Shown here one piece after another: positions 24,261 to 33,421 of a stretch of 64,000 bases of DNA. The notes beneath the pieces were generated by a model that saw nothing but the letters and a program-made list of their open reading frames with translations, searched no databases and was not told the origin of the DNA. Made by a program: the position numbers and the translations under genes. The number at the start of each line of letters is the position of its first letter. Position 1 is the stretch's first letter. The stretch is from Glycomyces paridis (GTDB lineage: Bacteria; Actinomycetota; Actinomycetes; Mycobacteriales; Micromonosporaceae). The stretch is taken from the NCBI RefSeq assembly GCF_004912155.1, contig NZ_STGX01000005.1, forward strand, positions 201,625-265,624, given 5' to 3'.

Positions 24261-26009
24261 CTAGGACTTCATCTTCGCAGCTTCGGCCAGGAGTTCCTCG
24301 GCGTGGGCGACCCCCAGGTGGGAGTCGGGCATCCCCGCGAGCATGCGAGCAAGCTCACGCGCCCGCGCGGCGTCGTCGACGACCCGCACGCCCGAGACCG
24401 TGACCGCGCCCGAGGTGTCCTTGGAGACCACGAGGTGGCGGTCCGCGAACGCGGCCACCTGCGGCAGGTGGGTGACGACGAGCACCTGGTGGGTGCGGGC
24501 GAGCTTGGCGAGGCAGCGGCCGATCTCGATGGCCGCGCCGCCGCCGACGCCCGCGTCGACCTCGTCGAAGACGAGCACGGGCGGGCCGCCGATCTCGGCG
24601 AAGACCACTTCGATCGCGAGCATGACGCGGGAGAGCTCGCCGCCCGAGGCGCCCTTGTGCAGGGCGGCCGGGACCGCGCCGGGGTGCGGGCGCAGGAGCA
24701 GCTCGACCTCGTCTGCGCCGTCCTCGGTCGCGCCCGAGACGGCGGCCTCGGCGCCGGAGCCGACGGCGAGGTCGACCCCGCCGCGCCCGGCCGGACGCGG
24801 CTCGACCGAGGCGGTGACGGTGGCGTGGGGCATCGCGAGGCCCTTGAGCTCGGTGGAGACCGACTCGGAGAACCGCGCGGCGGCCTCGCGGCGCGAGGCG
24901 CGCAACTGCGTGGCGAGGTCGGCGGTCCGGGCGGTCAGGTCCTCGTGGCGGGCCTCCAGCTCGGCGACGCGCTCGTCGGAGACGTCGAGCTCCTCCAAGC
25001 GCTTGCGGGCGTTCTCCGCCCAGGCGAGCACGCCGGGGAGGTCCTCGGCGTACTTGCGGTACAGGGTCTTCAGGGCCGCCTGGCGCTGGTAGATCTCCTC
25101 CAGGCGCCGCGGGTCGGCCGAGAGGTCGTCGAGGTACGAGGAGAGGTCCACGGCGGCCTCGGCGAGGAGGACGCCCGCCTGCGCGAGGCGCTCGGCGAAC
25201 TCGGCGAGCTTGGGATCGGCGTGGGCGTCGTGCTCCAGGGCGCGGGCCGCGGCGCCGACGGTGTCGGACGCGCCGCCGTCGCCGGTGGCCGGGTCGCCGG
25301 TGATCGCGGCGTGCGCGGTGGCGGCGGCCAGGCGCAGGGCCTCGGCGTTCTCCAGGCGCCGGGACTCCTCGCCGAGCTCCTCCTCTTCGCCTTCCTGCGG
25401 GTCGACGGCGGTGACCTCGTCCAGGCCCAGGCGCAGGAGGTCGGCCTCGCGGGCCATCTCGCGGGCGCTGGTGCGCAGGCGCGACAGCTCGGAGGCGCAC
25501 GCGCCGAGTTCGGCGTAGACCGCGCGGTAGGCGTCGAGGACCTTGCCGTGGTCGGCGCCGGCGAAGCGGTCGAGCGCGGCGCGCTGCTCGGCGGCCTGGA
25601 GCAGGCGCATCTGGTCGGACTGGCCGTGCACCGAGATGGCGAGCTCGCCGAGTTCCGACAGGACGCCGACGGGGGCGCCGCGGCCGCCGACCCAGGCCTT
25701 CGAGCGGCCTTCCGCGGAGACCGAGCGCGCCAGGAGCAGCTCGCCGTCCTCCAGGTCGGCCCCGGCCTCGATGGCGCGTTCGCGCAGTTCGAGCGCGGCC
25801 TCGCCCACACTGAGGCGGCCCTCCACAAGGGCCCGGTCCGCGCCGAGGGGGGCGCGGGAGGCACGACCGCCGAACAGCAGACCCAGACCGGCGACGACCA
25901 TGGTCTTACCGGCCCCGGTCTCACCGGTGATGCAGGTCAGGCCGGAATCGAGCGGCAGGGTGGCGTCAGCGATCACGCCCAGGTTCTGGATGCGAAGCTC
26001 CTCCAACAC
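24261..26009 (-). CDS. recN: DNA repair protein RecN
   Basis: SMC-like ATPase acting early in double-strand break repair. The N-terminal LEELRIQNLGVIADATLPLDSGLTCITGETGAGKTMVV includes Walker A. Central coiled-coil regions are rich in Arg/Glu. The C-terminal signature SGGELSRVMLAIEVVF and Walker B VLVFDEVDAGVGGGAA are intact, as is LVVTHLPQVAAFADRHLVV. 582 aa. The start is GTG at 26009 with 58 bp to nadK upstream. Confidence 0.96.
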   Translation of the reverse strand: MLEELRIQNLGVIADATLPLDSGLTCITGETGAGKTMVVAGLGLLFGGRASRAPLGADRALVEGRLSVGEAALELRERAIEAGADLEDGELLLARSVSAEGRSKAWVGGRGAPVGVLSELGELAISVHGQSDQMRLLQAAEQRAALDRFAGADHGKVLDAYRAVYAELGACASELSRLRTSAREMAREADLLRLGLDEVTAVDPQEGEEEELGEESRRLENAEALRLAAATAHAAITGDPATGDGGASDTVGAAARALEHDAHADPKLAEFAERLAQAGVLLAEAAVDLSSYLDDLSADPRRLEEIYQRQAALKTLYRKYAEDLPGVLAWAENARKRLEELDVSDERVAELEARHEDLTARTADLATQLRASRREAAARFSESVSTELKGLAMPHATVTASVEPRPAGRGGVDLAVGSGAEAAVSGATEDGADEVELLLRPHPGAVPAALHKGASGGELSRVMLAIEVVFAEIGGPPVLVFDEVDAGVGGGAAIEIGRCLAKLARTHQVLVVTHLPQVAAFADRHLVVSKDTSGAVTVSGVRVVDDAARARELARMLAGMPDSHLGVAHAEELLAEAAKMKS

Positions 26010-26067
26010 GCTTCAGAGCCTAGCCTGCCCGACCGACAACCGGCCCCGCAGACGGCCGGAGTGCGAA

Positions 26068-26970
26068 CTAGATTCGGCCGTGGCGCCAACCGTCAACGGG
26101 CAGAGAGAGTTTCGAGACCAGACGCGAGGCGAAGGGACGGTCGGACATGCGCACCAGGCGGACCGGGCGGCGCGAGCGGCGGATGGTGACCGTCGAGCCG
26201 GTGGTCAGGCGCGTGACCTCCTTGCCGTCGGCGACGAGCGAGCCCTCGGTGCCGACCGACTCGACGCCGATGCGGATCTCCGAGGAGGAGTGGACGACCA
26301 TCGGCTTGGCGAACAGGGCGTGGGCGTTCATGGGGACGACCACGAGCGCGTCCACATCGGGCCACACGACCGGGCCGCCCGCCGACATGGCGTGGGCGGT
26401 GGAGCCGGTCGGGGTGGCGACCACGACGCCGTCGGAGCCGTAGCGGGAGATGCGGGTGCCGTCGACGTCGATGAAGACCTCCAGCATCCGGGCGGGCTCG
26501 GCCTTCTCCACGGCGATGTCGTTGAACGCCCAGGCGCGGTGCAGCTCGCCGTCGATGCCGATCGCCTCGACCGAGAGCGCGGTGCGCTCCTCGATGGCGT
26601 AGTCGCCCTGGAGGAGGTGCGCGACGACGGTCTCCAGCTCGCCGGTCTCGGCCTCGGCGAGGAAGCCGACCTTGCCGAAGTTGACGCCCAGGAGCGGCAC
26701 GTCGGCCTCGGCGGCGAGCTTGGCGGCGCGCAGGACGGTGCCGTCGCCGCCGAGCGCCAGAACGAGGTCGGCGGTGGCGCTGGTCGCCTCGTCGACGACC
26801 ACGAGCGCCCCGGGGTGGAGGAGGGCGCGGACCTCGCCGGTGAGGATGCGCACGGCAACGTCGGCCGAGCGCAGCGCCGCGGCGAGCTTCTCGGCGAGTT
26901 CGGCGACGTCTCGGCGAAGCGGGTGCGTCACGACCAGGACCCGGCCAGGCGGCTTCTGCTGCGACCCCAC
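26068..26970 (-). CDS. nadK: NAD kinase
   Basis: Phosphorylates NAD to NADP. The GGDGT motif (VLALGGDGTVLRAAKLA), the NDIAVEKAE segment and PTGSTAHAMSAGGP are the catalytic and nucleotide-binding signatures. 300 aa. The GTG start at 26970 has AAGGAG upstream. It is located between tlyA and recN, the canonical actinobacterial order. Confidence 0.96.
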   Translation of the reverse strand: MGSQQKPPGRVLVVTHPLRRDVAELAEKLAAALRSADVAVRILTGEVRALLHPGALVVVDEATSATADLVLALGGDGTVLRAAKLAAEADVPLLGVNFGKVGFLAEAETGELETVVAHLLQGDYAIEERTALSVEAIGIDGELHRAWAFNDIAVEKAEPARMLEVFIDVDGTRISRYGSDGVVVATPTGSTAHAMSAGGPVVWPDVDALVVVPMNAHALFAKPMVVHSSSEIRIGVESVGTEGSLVADGKEVTRLTTGSTVTIRRSRRPVRLVRMSDRPFASRLVSKLSLPVDGWRHGRI

Positions 26971-27067
26971 GCGCGCTCCTTCGAATCGGTATTTCGGGAC
27001 TCGAACTGTACCCGCCGAAGGGCCTCGGACGCGGCGGACCGATGCACGGGCGTCGCCCGGCGGCTTG

Positions 27068-27880
<813 letters not shown>

Positions 27881-27913
27881 GGCGCGGTGGCGGTGCTCTC
27901 TGTGCTCGGCGGG

Positions 27914-28117
27914 TCAGGCGTCGTCGACGTTGCTGAGGATCTCCGAGAGGCGCTGCTGGACGCCCTCGAAGACCTGCACGTGGTCGGTGACGGGCAGGTC
28001 GGGCAGCGCTTCGAGGCGGCCCAGGGCCTCCTCGACGTCGCCTTGCACGTCGTCGGCGTCGCTGCTGCGGGGCCGGAGGCGGTCGGCGAGCGCCCCCGGG
28101 GTCGGCTGGTCGGTCAT
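27914..28117 (-). CDS. Small acidic protein, conserved position before tlyA
   Basis: 67 aa beginning MTDQPTPGALADRLRPRSSDADD and ending in ...VFEGVQQRLSEILSNVDDA. No known domain; helical and acidic, with no membrane segment. ATG at 28117 overlaps the preceding gene stop as ATGA, and tlyA follows. Small proteins of this kind occur at this spot in other actinobacteria. Function unknown. Confidence 0.75.
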   Translation of the reverse strand: MTDQPTPGALADRLRPRSSDADDVQGDVEEALGRLEALPDLPVTDHVQVFEGVQQRLSEILSNVDDA

Positions 28118-28539
28118 GCGTCCTCTTCGTCGTCGCGTTCCTCGGTGCTGGACTGCGGGGCGTCGGAGGGGGCGGTGGCGGCGGGCCGTTCGGGGGCCTC
28201 GGCGGTGGCGAGGCGCGCTTCGGCCTCGGCGAGGCGGATGCGCAGCTCGCGGACCTGGCCCTCGGAGTGCTCCAGGCGAAGGTTGAGGTCGTCGAGATCG
28301 GACTGGGTGGCGACGCCGATGCGGGTGAGGTTCGCGTCGAACTCGGCGCGCAGGAGGCGGCCGAGGTCGGAGGCGGTGCGCGTACCGTGGTCGCGGAGCT
28401 GCTCGGCGCCGGACCTGAGGCCTTCGGAGCCGGACTTGAGGTCCTCGCGGACGCGTCCGGCGAACTCGCGGGCGCGGCGGGCGGGGTCGCCGGCCAGTCC
28501 GCGGAAGGCGTCGAAGTAGGCGCGGGCGGAATCGGTCAT
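28114..28539 (-). CDS. Coiled-coil protein, function unknown
   Basis: 141 aa. Residues 1-90 are helical and Arg/Glu-rich (YFDAFRGLAGDPARRAREFAGRVREDLKSG...). About 80-115 form a heptad-like coiled coil (LDDLNLRLEHSEGQVRELRIRLAEAEARL), and an acidic, Pro/Ser-rich tail follows. It resembles phasin-like/polyhydroxyalkanoate-granule-type helical proteins only in general character. GGAG precedes the ATG at 28539. It is coupled to the 67-aa gene and tlyA. Confidence 0.72.
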   Translation of the reverse strand: MTDSARAYFDAFRGLAGDPARRAREFAGRVREDLKSGSEGLRSGAEQLRDHGTRTASDLGRLLRAEFDANLTRIGVATQSDLDDLNLRLEHSEGQVRELRIRLAEAEARLATAEAPERPAATAPSDAPQSSTEERDDEEDA

Positions 28540-28774
28540 GGTGCTCCCACTCCTTTCGGGGTCTGCCAGGTGTGCGGGACGGTCCCCTGGGCCGCGGGCG
28601 CCGGCGGGCGGTGCGCGGGCACGCGCCCGGGGCGGCTTGCGGGCCATAATCTGGCTGTGGCGTCAACGGTACTGCCAAGCTACCGGTGACCGGCCTCGAC
28701 CATCGGGTCGTACTGGTCGGTAACATGCTGTCGGGCGCACCGCCGCGCCCGCGCCGAGCGAACAGGAGGGCCAC

Positions 28775-29113
28775 ATGGCCACCATCGACGAATGCCGGAC
28801 CGCACTCGAGCAGTTCGCGGCGAACCTCGCCGCGAACCCGAAGTCGGTCAAGAAGCTGACGGGTTTCCAGCGCAGTCTCGCCGCGGACATCACCGACCAC
28901 GGGGTGTCCTTCAACGGGAGGTTCGACCAGGGGAAGCTCATCGACATCACCGACGGCGACAACCCCGACGCCGAGATCCGGATGGTCGTGGCCTCCGACG
29001 ACCTCGTGAAGCTCGTCGCCGGCGAACTCGACTTCATGAAGGCCTTCACGTCGGGTCAGGTCAAGATCAAGGCCAACATGATGGACCTCATGAAGCTGCG
29101 CGGCGTCCTGTAG
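28775..29113 (+). CDS. SCP2 sterol-carrier-domain protein, copy 1
   Basis: 112 aa, a single SCP2-like domain: SVKKLTGFQRSLAADITDHGVSFNGRFDQGKLIDIT, then DAEIRMVVASDDLVKLVAGELDFMKAFTSGQVKIKANMMDLMKLRGVL, which is the typical lipid-binding C-terminal half (D-L-x-x-L-x-x-G, F-x-x-G-x-x-K-I-x-G-like). Probably binds a hydrophobic ligand. Preceded by AGGAGGG. A paralog follows 222 bp downstream. Divergent from the tlyA-side operon. Confidence 0.85.
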   Translation: MATIDECRTALEQFAANLAANPKSVKKLTGFQRSLAADITDHGVSFNGRFDQGKLIDITDGDNPDAEIRMVVASDDLVKLVAGELDFMKAFTSGQVKIKANMMDLMKLRGVL

Positions 29114-29335
29114 GTCCGCGCCGGGCGCCTTGCGCCCGTTGCGGACAGCGGAGCGTAGGGGGCGGGGGCACGGACCGTGAGCCCCGCCCCGCGCGCGGGG
29201 CCGGATCGGTGCGAAGCGGACGGTCAAATGCGTCCCGGTCGGGCGCAACAGCATTCAGGCCACGTTGTAATCTTCTGCCCAGCCGCGATGTGCAGTCGAG
29301 CACTCCGATCGCTCAGAACTACCCGGGAGGACCGT

Positions 29336-29683
29336 ATGGCCACTGTTGACGAATGCCGGAATGTGCTGGAGAAGATGGCCGGCAAGGTCGCCAGGAAGTC
29401 CGACGAGCTCGAACTCGAGGACGGCTTCGAGCGCACACTGGCCGTTGAGATCACCGACCTGGGCCAGACCTTCAGCGCCAAGCTCGCCGGCAACAAGCTG
29501 ACGGACCTGCTCGACGGCGACGCCCCCGAGGCCGAGGTCCGCATCCTGATCGCCTCTGACGACCTGATCGCCCTGTCGAAGAAGGAGCTCAAGCCCGCCA
29601 AGGCACTCCTGACCGGCAAGATCAAGATCAAGGCCTCCGTCAAGGACCTCGCGAAGCTGCGCAAGGCCCTCAAGGTCGACTAG
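29336..29683 (+). CDS. SCP2 sterol-carrier-domain protein, copy 2
   Basis: 115-aa paralog of the preceding gene, starting MATVDECRNVLEKMAGKVARKSDELELEDGFERTLAVEITDLG and ending KIKIKASVKDLAKLRKALKVD. It has the same domain layout, about 40 percent identical by eye. The start is ATG at 29336 with GGGAGG upstream. It has its own intergenic region and is followed by a strong terminator. Confidence 0.85.
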   Translation: MATVDECRNVLEKMAGKVARKSDELELEDGFERTLAVEITDLGQTFSAKLAGNKLTDLLDGDAPEAEVRILIASDDLIALSKKELKPAKALLTGKIKIKASVKDLAKLRKALKVD

Positions 29684-29741
29684 TCCCCCGGGGCCGTCCC
29701 GCCTCGAAACACGTTGCGCCCCTGGTGGGCGCGGATATGGC

Positions 29742-29772
29742 AAGAGCCCGGACCGCGGCGGTCCGGGCTCTT
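29742..29772. terminator. Bidirectional terminator between SCP2 copy 2 and HAD gene
   Basis: Perfect 15-bp arms AAGAGCCCGGACCGC / GCGGTCCGGGCTCTT (29742-29756, 29758-29772) lie between convergent genes. The geometry is AAG...CTT, with CTCTT at the + strand end. Confidence 0.85.
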
Positions 29773-29804
29773 CGCCTTGCGTTCACGGAAACGTCCGCGA
29801 GTGT

Positions 29805-30851
29805 TCAGTCGCCCAAGAGCTTGCGGGCGGCGTCACTGTCGGCGACCGGCGCGCGGGTCGGGTCGTAGTCGGTCATGTCCGCTGCGGCCCAGCTCAACTC
29901 GCACAGGGCGCGCCACGCGTCGAGTTCGGCGCCCTCGCCGCGCAGGCGGATCTCGGCGCCCGCAGGGCCCGTCTCCAGCGTCGCCGTCCAACCGCCGCAG
30001 TCGATGCGGTCGACCGCGTCGTTCCACTGCGGCTCCGGGTGCGGCTCGGTCAGCGCCCCGAGGTTCCACCCGAGGTACGTCGGACGCTGCTCGGGCGGCA
30101 GCGCGAGCGCCTCCAGCGGGGAGGCGACCCCGGTGAAGACCAGGAGCGAGTCGAGTCCGGCGCGGTTGGCGCCCTCGATGTCCGAGTCCGGCCGGTCGCC
30201 GACCATGACGGCCGTGCCGCCGGGGCGCCGGGCCGTGGCGGCCCGGTAGATCCCCGGCTCGGGCTTGCCCGCGATGACGTCGGGACCGCGGCCGAGCGCA
30301 GCCGAGATCGCGCCCGCCAGCGCGCCCGTGCCGGGCAGCGGACCGTCCGGTGTGGGCAGTGTGGCGTCGAGGTTCGTCGCGACCCAGACGGCGCCGCCGC
30401 GTGCCGCGAGGGTGAGGTCCGCGAGGTCGCGCCAGGTCACGGTCGGAACCATGCCGTAGGCGATGCCCTTGGCAGCCTTGGGGTCGTCGGTCGTGGTGAG
30501 GCCTTCGGCCTCGACGGCCGCCGCCAGCGCCTGCGATCCGGTCACCAGGACCGGGTCGCCAGGGGCGAGGCGGTCGCGCAGGATCTCCGCGACGACCTGC
30601 GCCGAGGTGAGCACCTGCGCGGCCTCGGCCGGGACGCCCATGCCGCGCAGGGCGTCGGCGACCGTCTCGGGGCTGCGGGAGGCGTTGTTCGTGACGAACA
30701 CCGGCTCGCAGTCGAGCCCCGGAAGGGCCGCGATGGTCGCGGCCGCTTCCGGGATCGGCTCGTGCAGCAGGTAGACGACGCCGTCGAGGTCGAGCAGCGC
30801 TTGGTCGTAAGCGCCGGCCAGTGCCTCAGGGGCGCCTTTCAGTCGGGTCAT
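29805..30851 (-). CDS. HAD-superfamily phosphatase (NagD/pNPPase type)
   Basis: 348 aa. The HAD motif I QALLDLDGVVYLL, then FVTNNASRSPETVADALR (motif II), KPEPGIYRAA and VMVGDRPDSDIEGANRAGLDSLLV (motifs III/IV) define a class IIA HAD phosphatase. About 90 C-terminal residues form an extra domain (WNDAVDRIDCGGWTATLE...) often present in actinobacterial homologues of this locus. ATG at 30851 lies 26 bp inside the end of the upstream repeat protein gene. Substrate unknown. Confidence 0.9.
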   Translation of the reverse strand: MTRLKGAPEALAGAYDQALLDLDGVVYLLHEPIPEAAATIAALPGLDCEPVFVTNNASRSPETVADALRGMGVPAEAAQVLTSAQVVAEILRDRLAPGDPVLVTGSQALAAAVEAEGLTTTDDPKAAKGIAYGMVPTVTWRDLADLTLAARGGAVWVATNLDATLPTPDGPLPGTGALAGAISAALGRGPDVIAGKPEPGIYRAATARRPGGTAVMVGDRPDSDIEGANRAGLDSLLVFTGVASPLEALALPPEQRPTYLGWNLGALTEPHPEPQWNDAVDRIDCGGWTATLETGPAGAEIRLRGEGAELDAWRALCELSWAAADMTDYDPTRAPVADSDAARKLLGD

Positions 30852-33372
30852 CGGACTCCTCAGCGTCGGGGTTCGCCGGGTCGCTCGCCTTCGCCTCGCC
30901 GGGGGCGGCGGACTCGGCGCGGTCGTCGTCCTTGACGTCGGCCTCCGGCTCCTCCTCGGCTTCGGGGGCGTCGGCGGGCTCGTCGGACCGGTCGTCTTCG
31001 AGGTCGTCGTCTTCGAGGTCGTCTTCGTCCTCGTAGTCGTCGTCATCGTCGTCGTCGTCGAGGTCGTCTTCGTCCTCGTCGTCTTCGAACTCGTCGTCGT
31101 CCTCGTCATCGAGCTCTTCGACGACGATGCCCTCAAGTTCGAGCAGGCGCTCGGCGGCGCCGGTCTCGCCGGTCTCGTCGGCGGCGACGGCCTTCGAGAG
31201 CCATTCGCGCGCTTCGTCTTCGAGGCCGTCGGCCAGCAGGCCCTCGGCGTAGGCGTAGCGCAGTCGCGCGACCCACGGCTCGGTCTTGGGCGAGTTGAGC
31301 GCGCCGACCTTGAGCATCGCGGTCGCGGCCTCGCCCATGCCCATGTCGCGGCGGGCGCCGGAGGCGACGATGAGGAGTTCGACCCGGACTTCGGGGTCGA
31401 CGCTCTCGTCGCTGCCGTACTCGCGGTAGATGTCGATGGCGCGCTCGGGGTGGCCGAGGGCGCGCTCGCAGTCGGCGATGAGCGCGACGTGGTCGTGGTT
31501 GCCGCCGAGCCGCTGCGCGGCGCGCAGTTCGTTGACGGCCAGCTGCCATTCCTCGGCGCCGTACGCGGCCACACCGGTGACCTCGCGGACGACCGCCACG
31601 CGGGAGGCCTTCCGGCGGGCGTAGCGGGCCTGTTCGAGGGCGCCTTCGACGTCGTCTTCGGCGAGGAGGGCGGCGGCGGCGAGGAGCCGGTTGCCGACGG
31701 CCTCGGCCAGCTGCTTGTTCAGGCTGCGCAGGCCGGCCTTGGTCTCCTTGTCGAGCTGGTCGAGCCCGTACTCGATGCCTTCGGGCAGGTCGGGGGCCTG
31801 GTCGGACTCGCCGAGGCGGATCGGGCCCTCGTGGCCGGCCTCGCGCTCCTCCAGCGGACGCAGGTTGTCCTTGCCGCGGCGCTCCTTGCCGTCGCGGCCG
31901 AACTCGCGGTCGTCACGGCGGGGCCCGTCGTCGCGGTCCTCGCGGCGCGGTCGGTCGTCGCGCGAGCCGCGGTCCTCGAACCGGCGGGGCCGGTCGTCGT
32001 CGCGGCGCGGACGGTCGTCGCGGCGGGGGCCGCGGTCGTAGCCGCCGCGGCTGTCGCCGTCACGGCGGGGCCGGTCGTCGCGGTTGAACTGACGGGGGCC
32101 ACGGTCGTCGCGGTTGCCCTCGTAGCGGCGCGGGCCGCGGTCGTCACGGTTGTAACCGCCGCGGTTGTCACCGTCGCGGCGCGGACGGTCGTCCCGGTTG
32201 AACTGACGAGGCCCACGGTCGTCGCGATTGAACTGACGCGGACGGTCGTCCCGGTTGCCCTCGTAACGGCGGGGGCCGCGGTCATCGCGGTTGTACCCGC
32301 CGCGGTCGTCACCGTCGCGACGCGGACGGGCGTCACGATTGAACTGACGCGGACGGTCGTCGCGGTTGCCCTCGTAACGGCGGGGGCCGCGGTCATCGCG
32401 GTTGTAACCGCCGCGGTCGTCACCGTCGCGACGCGGACGGTCGTCACGATTGAACTGACGCGGACGGTCGTCGCGGTTGCCCTCGTAACGGCCCGGGCCG
32501 CGGTCATCGCGGTTGTAGCCACCACGGTTGTCGCTGTCGCGACGCGGACGGTCGTCACGGTTGAAACCGCCACGGTCGTCACGGTTGCCCTCGTAACGGC
32601 GCGGGCCGCGGTCATCGCGGTTGTAGCCACCACGGTTGTCGCCATCGCGACGCGGACGGTCGTCACGGTTGAACTGACGAGGCCCACGGTCATCGCGGTT
32701 GTAGCCACCACGGTTGTCGCCGTCCCGGCGCGGGCGTTCATCGCGGTTGAACTGACGCGGACGGTCGTCCCGGTCGCCCTCGGAACGGCGGGGGCCGCGG
32801 TCATCGCGGTTGTAGCCACCGCGGTTGTCGCCGTCCCGGCGCGGGCGGTCATCGCGGTTGAACTGACGCGGACGGTCGTCGCGGTCGCCTTCGAAACGGC
32901 GGGGGCCGCGGTCGTCACGGTTGAAACCGCCACGGTCGTCACGGTTGCCCTCGTAACGGCGGGGGCCGCGGTCATCGCGGTTGTAACCGCCGCGGTCGTC
33001 GCCGTCGCGACGCGGACGGTCGTCGCGGTTGTACCCGCCGCGCCCGCCCCGGTCGTCCCGGTTGCCTTCGAAACGGCGGGGGCCGCGGTCATCGCGGTTG
33101 TAGCCGCCGCGGCTGTCGCCGTCGCGGCGGGGCCGGTCGTCCCGGTTGCCCTCGTAGCGGCGCGGGCCGCGGTCGTCGCGGTCCTCGTAGCGCCTGGGGC
33201 GGTCGTCGCGGCCCTCGCCGCGGCCGTAGCCGCCTCGGCCCTCTCCGCCGCGGCCTTCCTGGCGGTTGTACCCGCCACGGCCCGAACGGTCGCCGTAGCC
33301 GCCGCCCTCGCGACGGCCGTAGCCGCCTCGTCGGTCATCTTCACCCTTGCGGGCGCGGCCTTCTTCAGCCAC
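30826..33372 (-). CDS. Arg/Asp/Gly-repeat protein with TPR-like region and acidic tail
   Basis: 848 aa. GTG at 33372 has GGGGGAG upstream. Residues 1 to about 500 are low-complexity repeats of modules such as DRPRRDGDNRGGYNRDD, RGPRRYEGNRDDR and RPRQFNRD, free of hydrophobic core. Residues about 530-750 are an all-helical, TPR-like region (LRSLNKQLAEAVGNRLLAAAALL...AYGAEEWQLAVNELRAAQRL...GHPERAIDIYREY), the conserved part in actinobacterial homologues at this locus. The last about 90 residues are almost pure Asp/Glu. The RGG/RDR-like part predicts RNA binding and possibly condensate formation (inference). Homologues are usually much shorter in the N-terminal part. Confidence 0.85.
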   Translation of the reverse strand: MAEEGRARKGEDDRRGGYGRREGGGYGDRSGRGGYNRQEGRGGEGRGGYGRGEGRDDRPRRYEDRDDRGPRRYEGNRDDRPRRDGDSRGGYNRDDRGPRRFEGNRDDRGGRGGYNRDDRPRRDGDDRGGYNRDDRGPRRYEGNRDDRGGFNRDDRGPRRFEGDRDDRPRQFNRDDRPRRDGDNRGGYNRDDRGPRRSEGDRDDRPRQFNRDERPRRDGDNRGGYNRDDRGPRQFNRDDRPRRDGDNRGGYNRDDRGPRRYEGNRDDRGGFNRDDRPRRDSDNRGGYNRDDRGPGRYEGNRDDRPRQFNRDDRPRRDGDDRGGYNRDDRGPRRYEGNRDDRPRQFNRDARPRRDGDDRGGYNRDDRGPRRYEGNRDDRPRQFNRDDRGPRQFNRDDRPRRDGDNRGGYNRDDRGPRRYEGNRDDRGPRQFNRDDRPRRDGDSRGGYDRGPRRDDRPRRDDDRPRRFEDRGSRDDRPRREDRDDGPRRDDREFGRDGKERRGKDNLRPLEEREAGHEGPIRLGESDQAPDLPEGIEYGLDQLDKETKAGLRSLNKQLAEAVGNRLLAAAALLAEDDVEGALEQARYARRKASRVAVVREVTGVAAYGAEEWQLAVNELRAAQRLGGNHDHVALIADCERALGHPERAIDIYREYGSDESVDPEVRVELLIVASGARRDMGMGEAATAMLKVGALNSPKTEPWVARLRYAYAEGLLADGLEDEAREWLSKAVAADETGETGAAERLLELEGIVVEELDDEDDDEFEDDEDEDDLDDDDDDDDYEDEDDLEDDDLEDDRSDEPADAPEAEEEPEADVKDDDRAESAAPGEAKASDPANPDAEESDDPTERRP
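31900..33330 (-). repeat. Coding tandem repeats (RDR/RGG modules)
   Basis: About 1.4 kb of near-identical in-frame units of roughly 80-110 bp, built from two exchangeable modules. One encodes about 27 residues with GGYNRDD and RRYEGNRDD, the other about 10 residues with PRQFNRDD. Units differ mostly at silent sites, and the order of modules varies, so recombination or slippage within the gene is likely. Long antisense frames across this region are an artefact of the repeat. Confidence 0.9.
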
Positions 33373-33421
33373 TCGATTCTCCCCCTCTATTCACCGCGAC
33401 AAAACCAATCAAGTGTATGCC

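Noticed and set aside
31900-33330. Possible CRISPR or non-coding repeat array
   Set aside because: Units are in frame and protein-coding with silent-site variation, not spacer/repeat structured; no cas genes.
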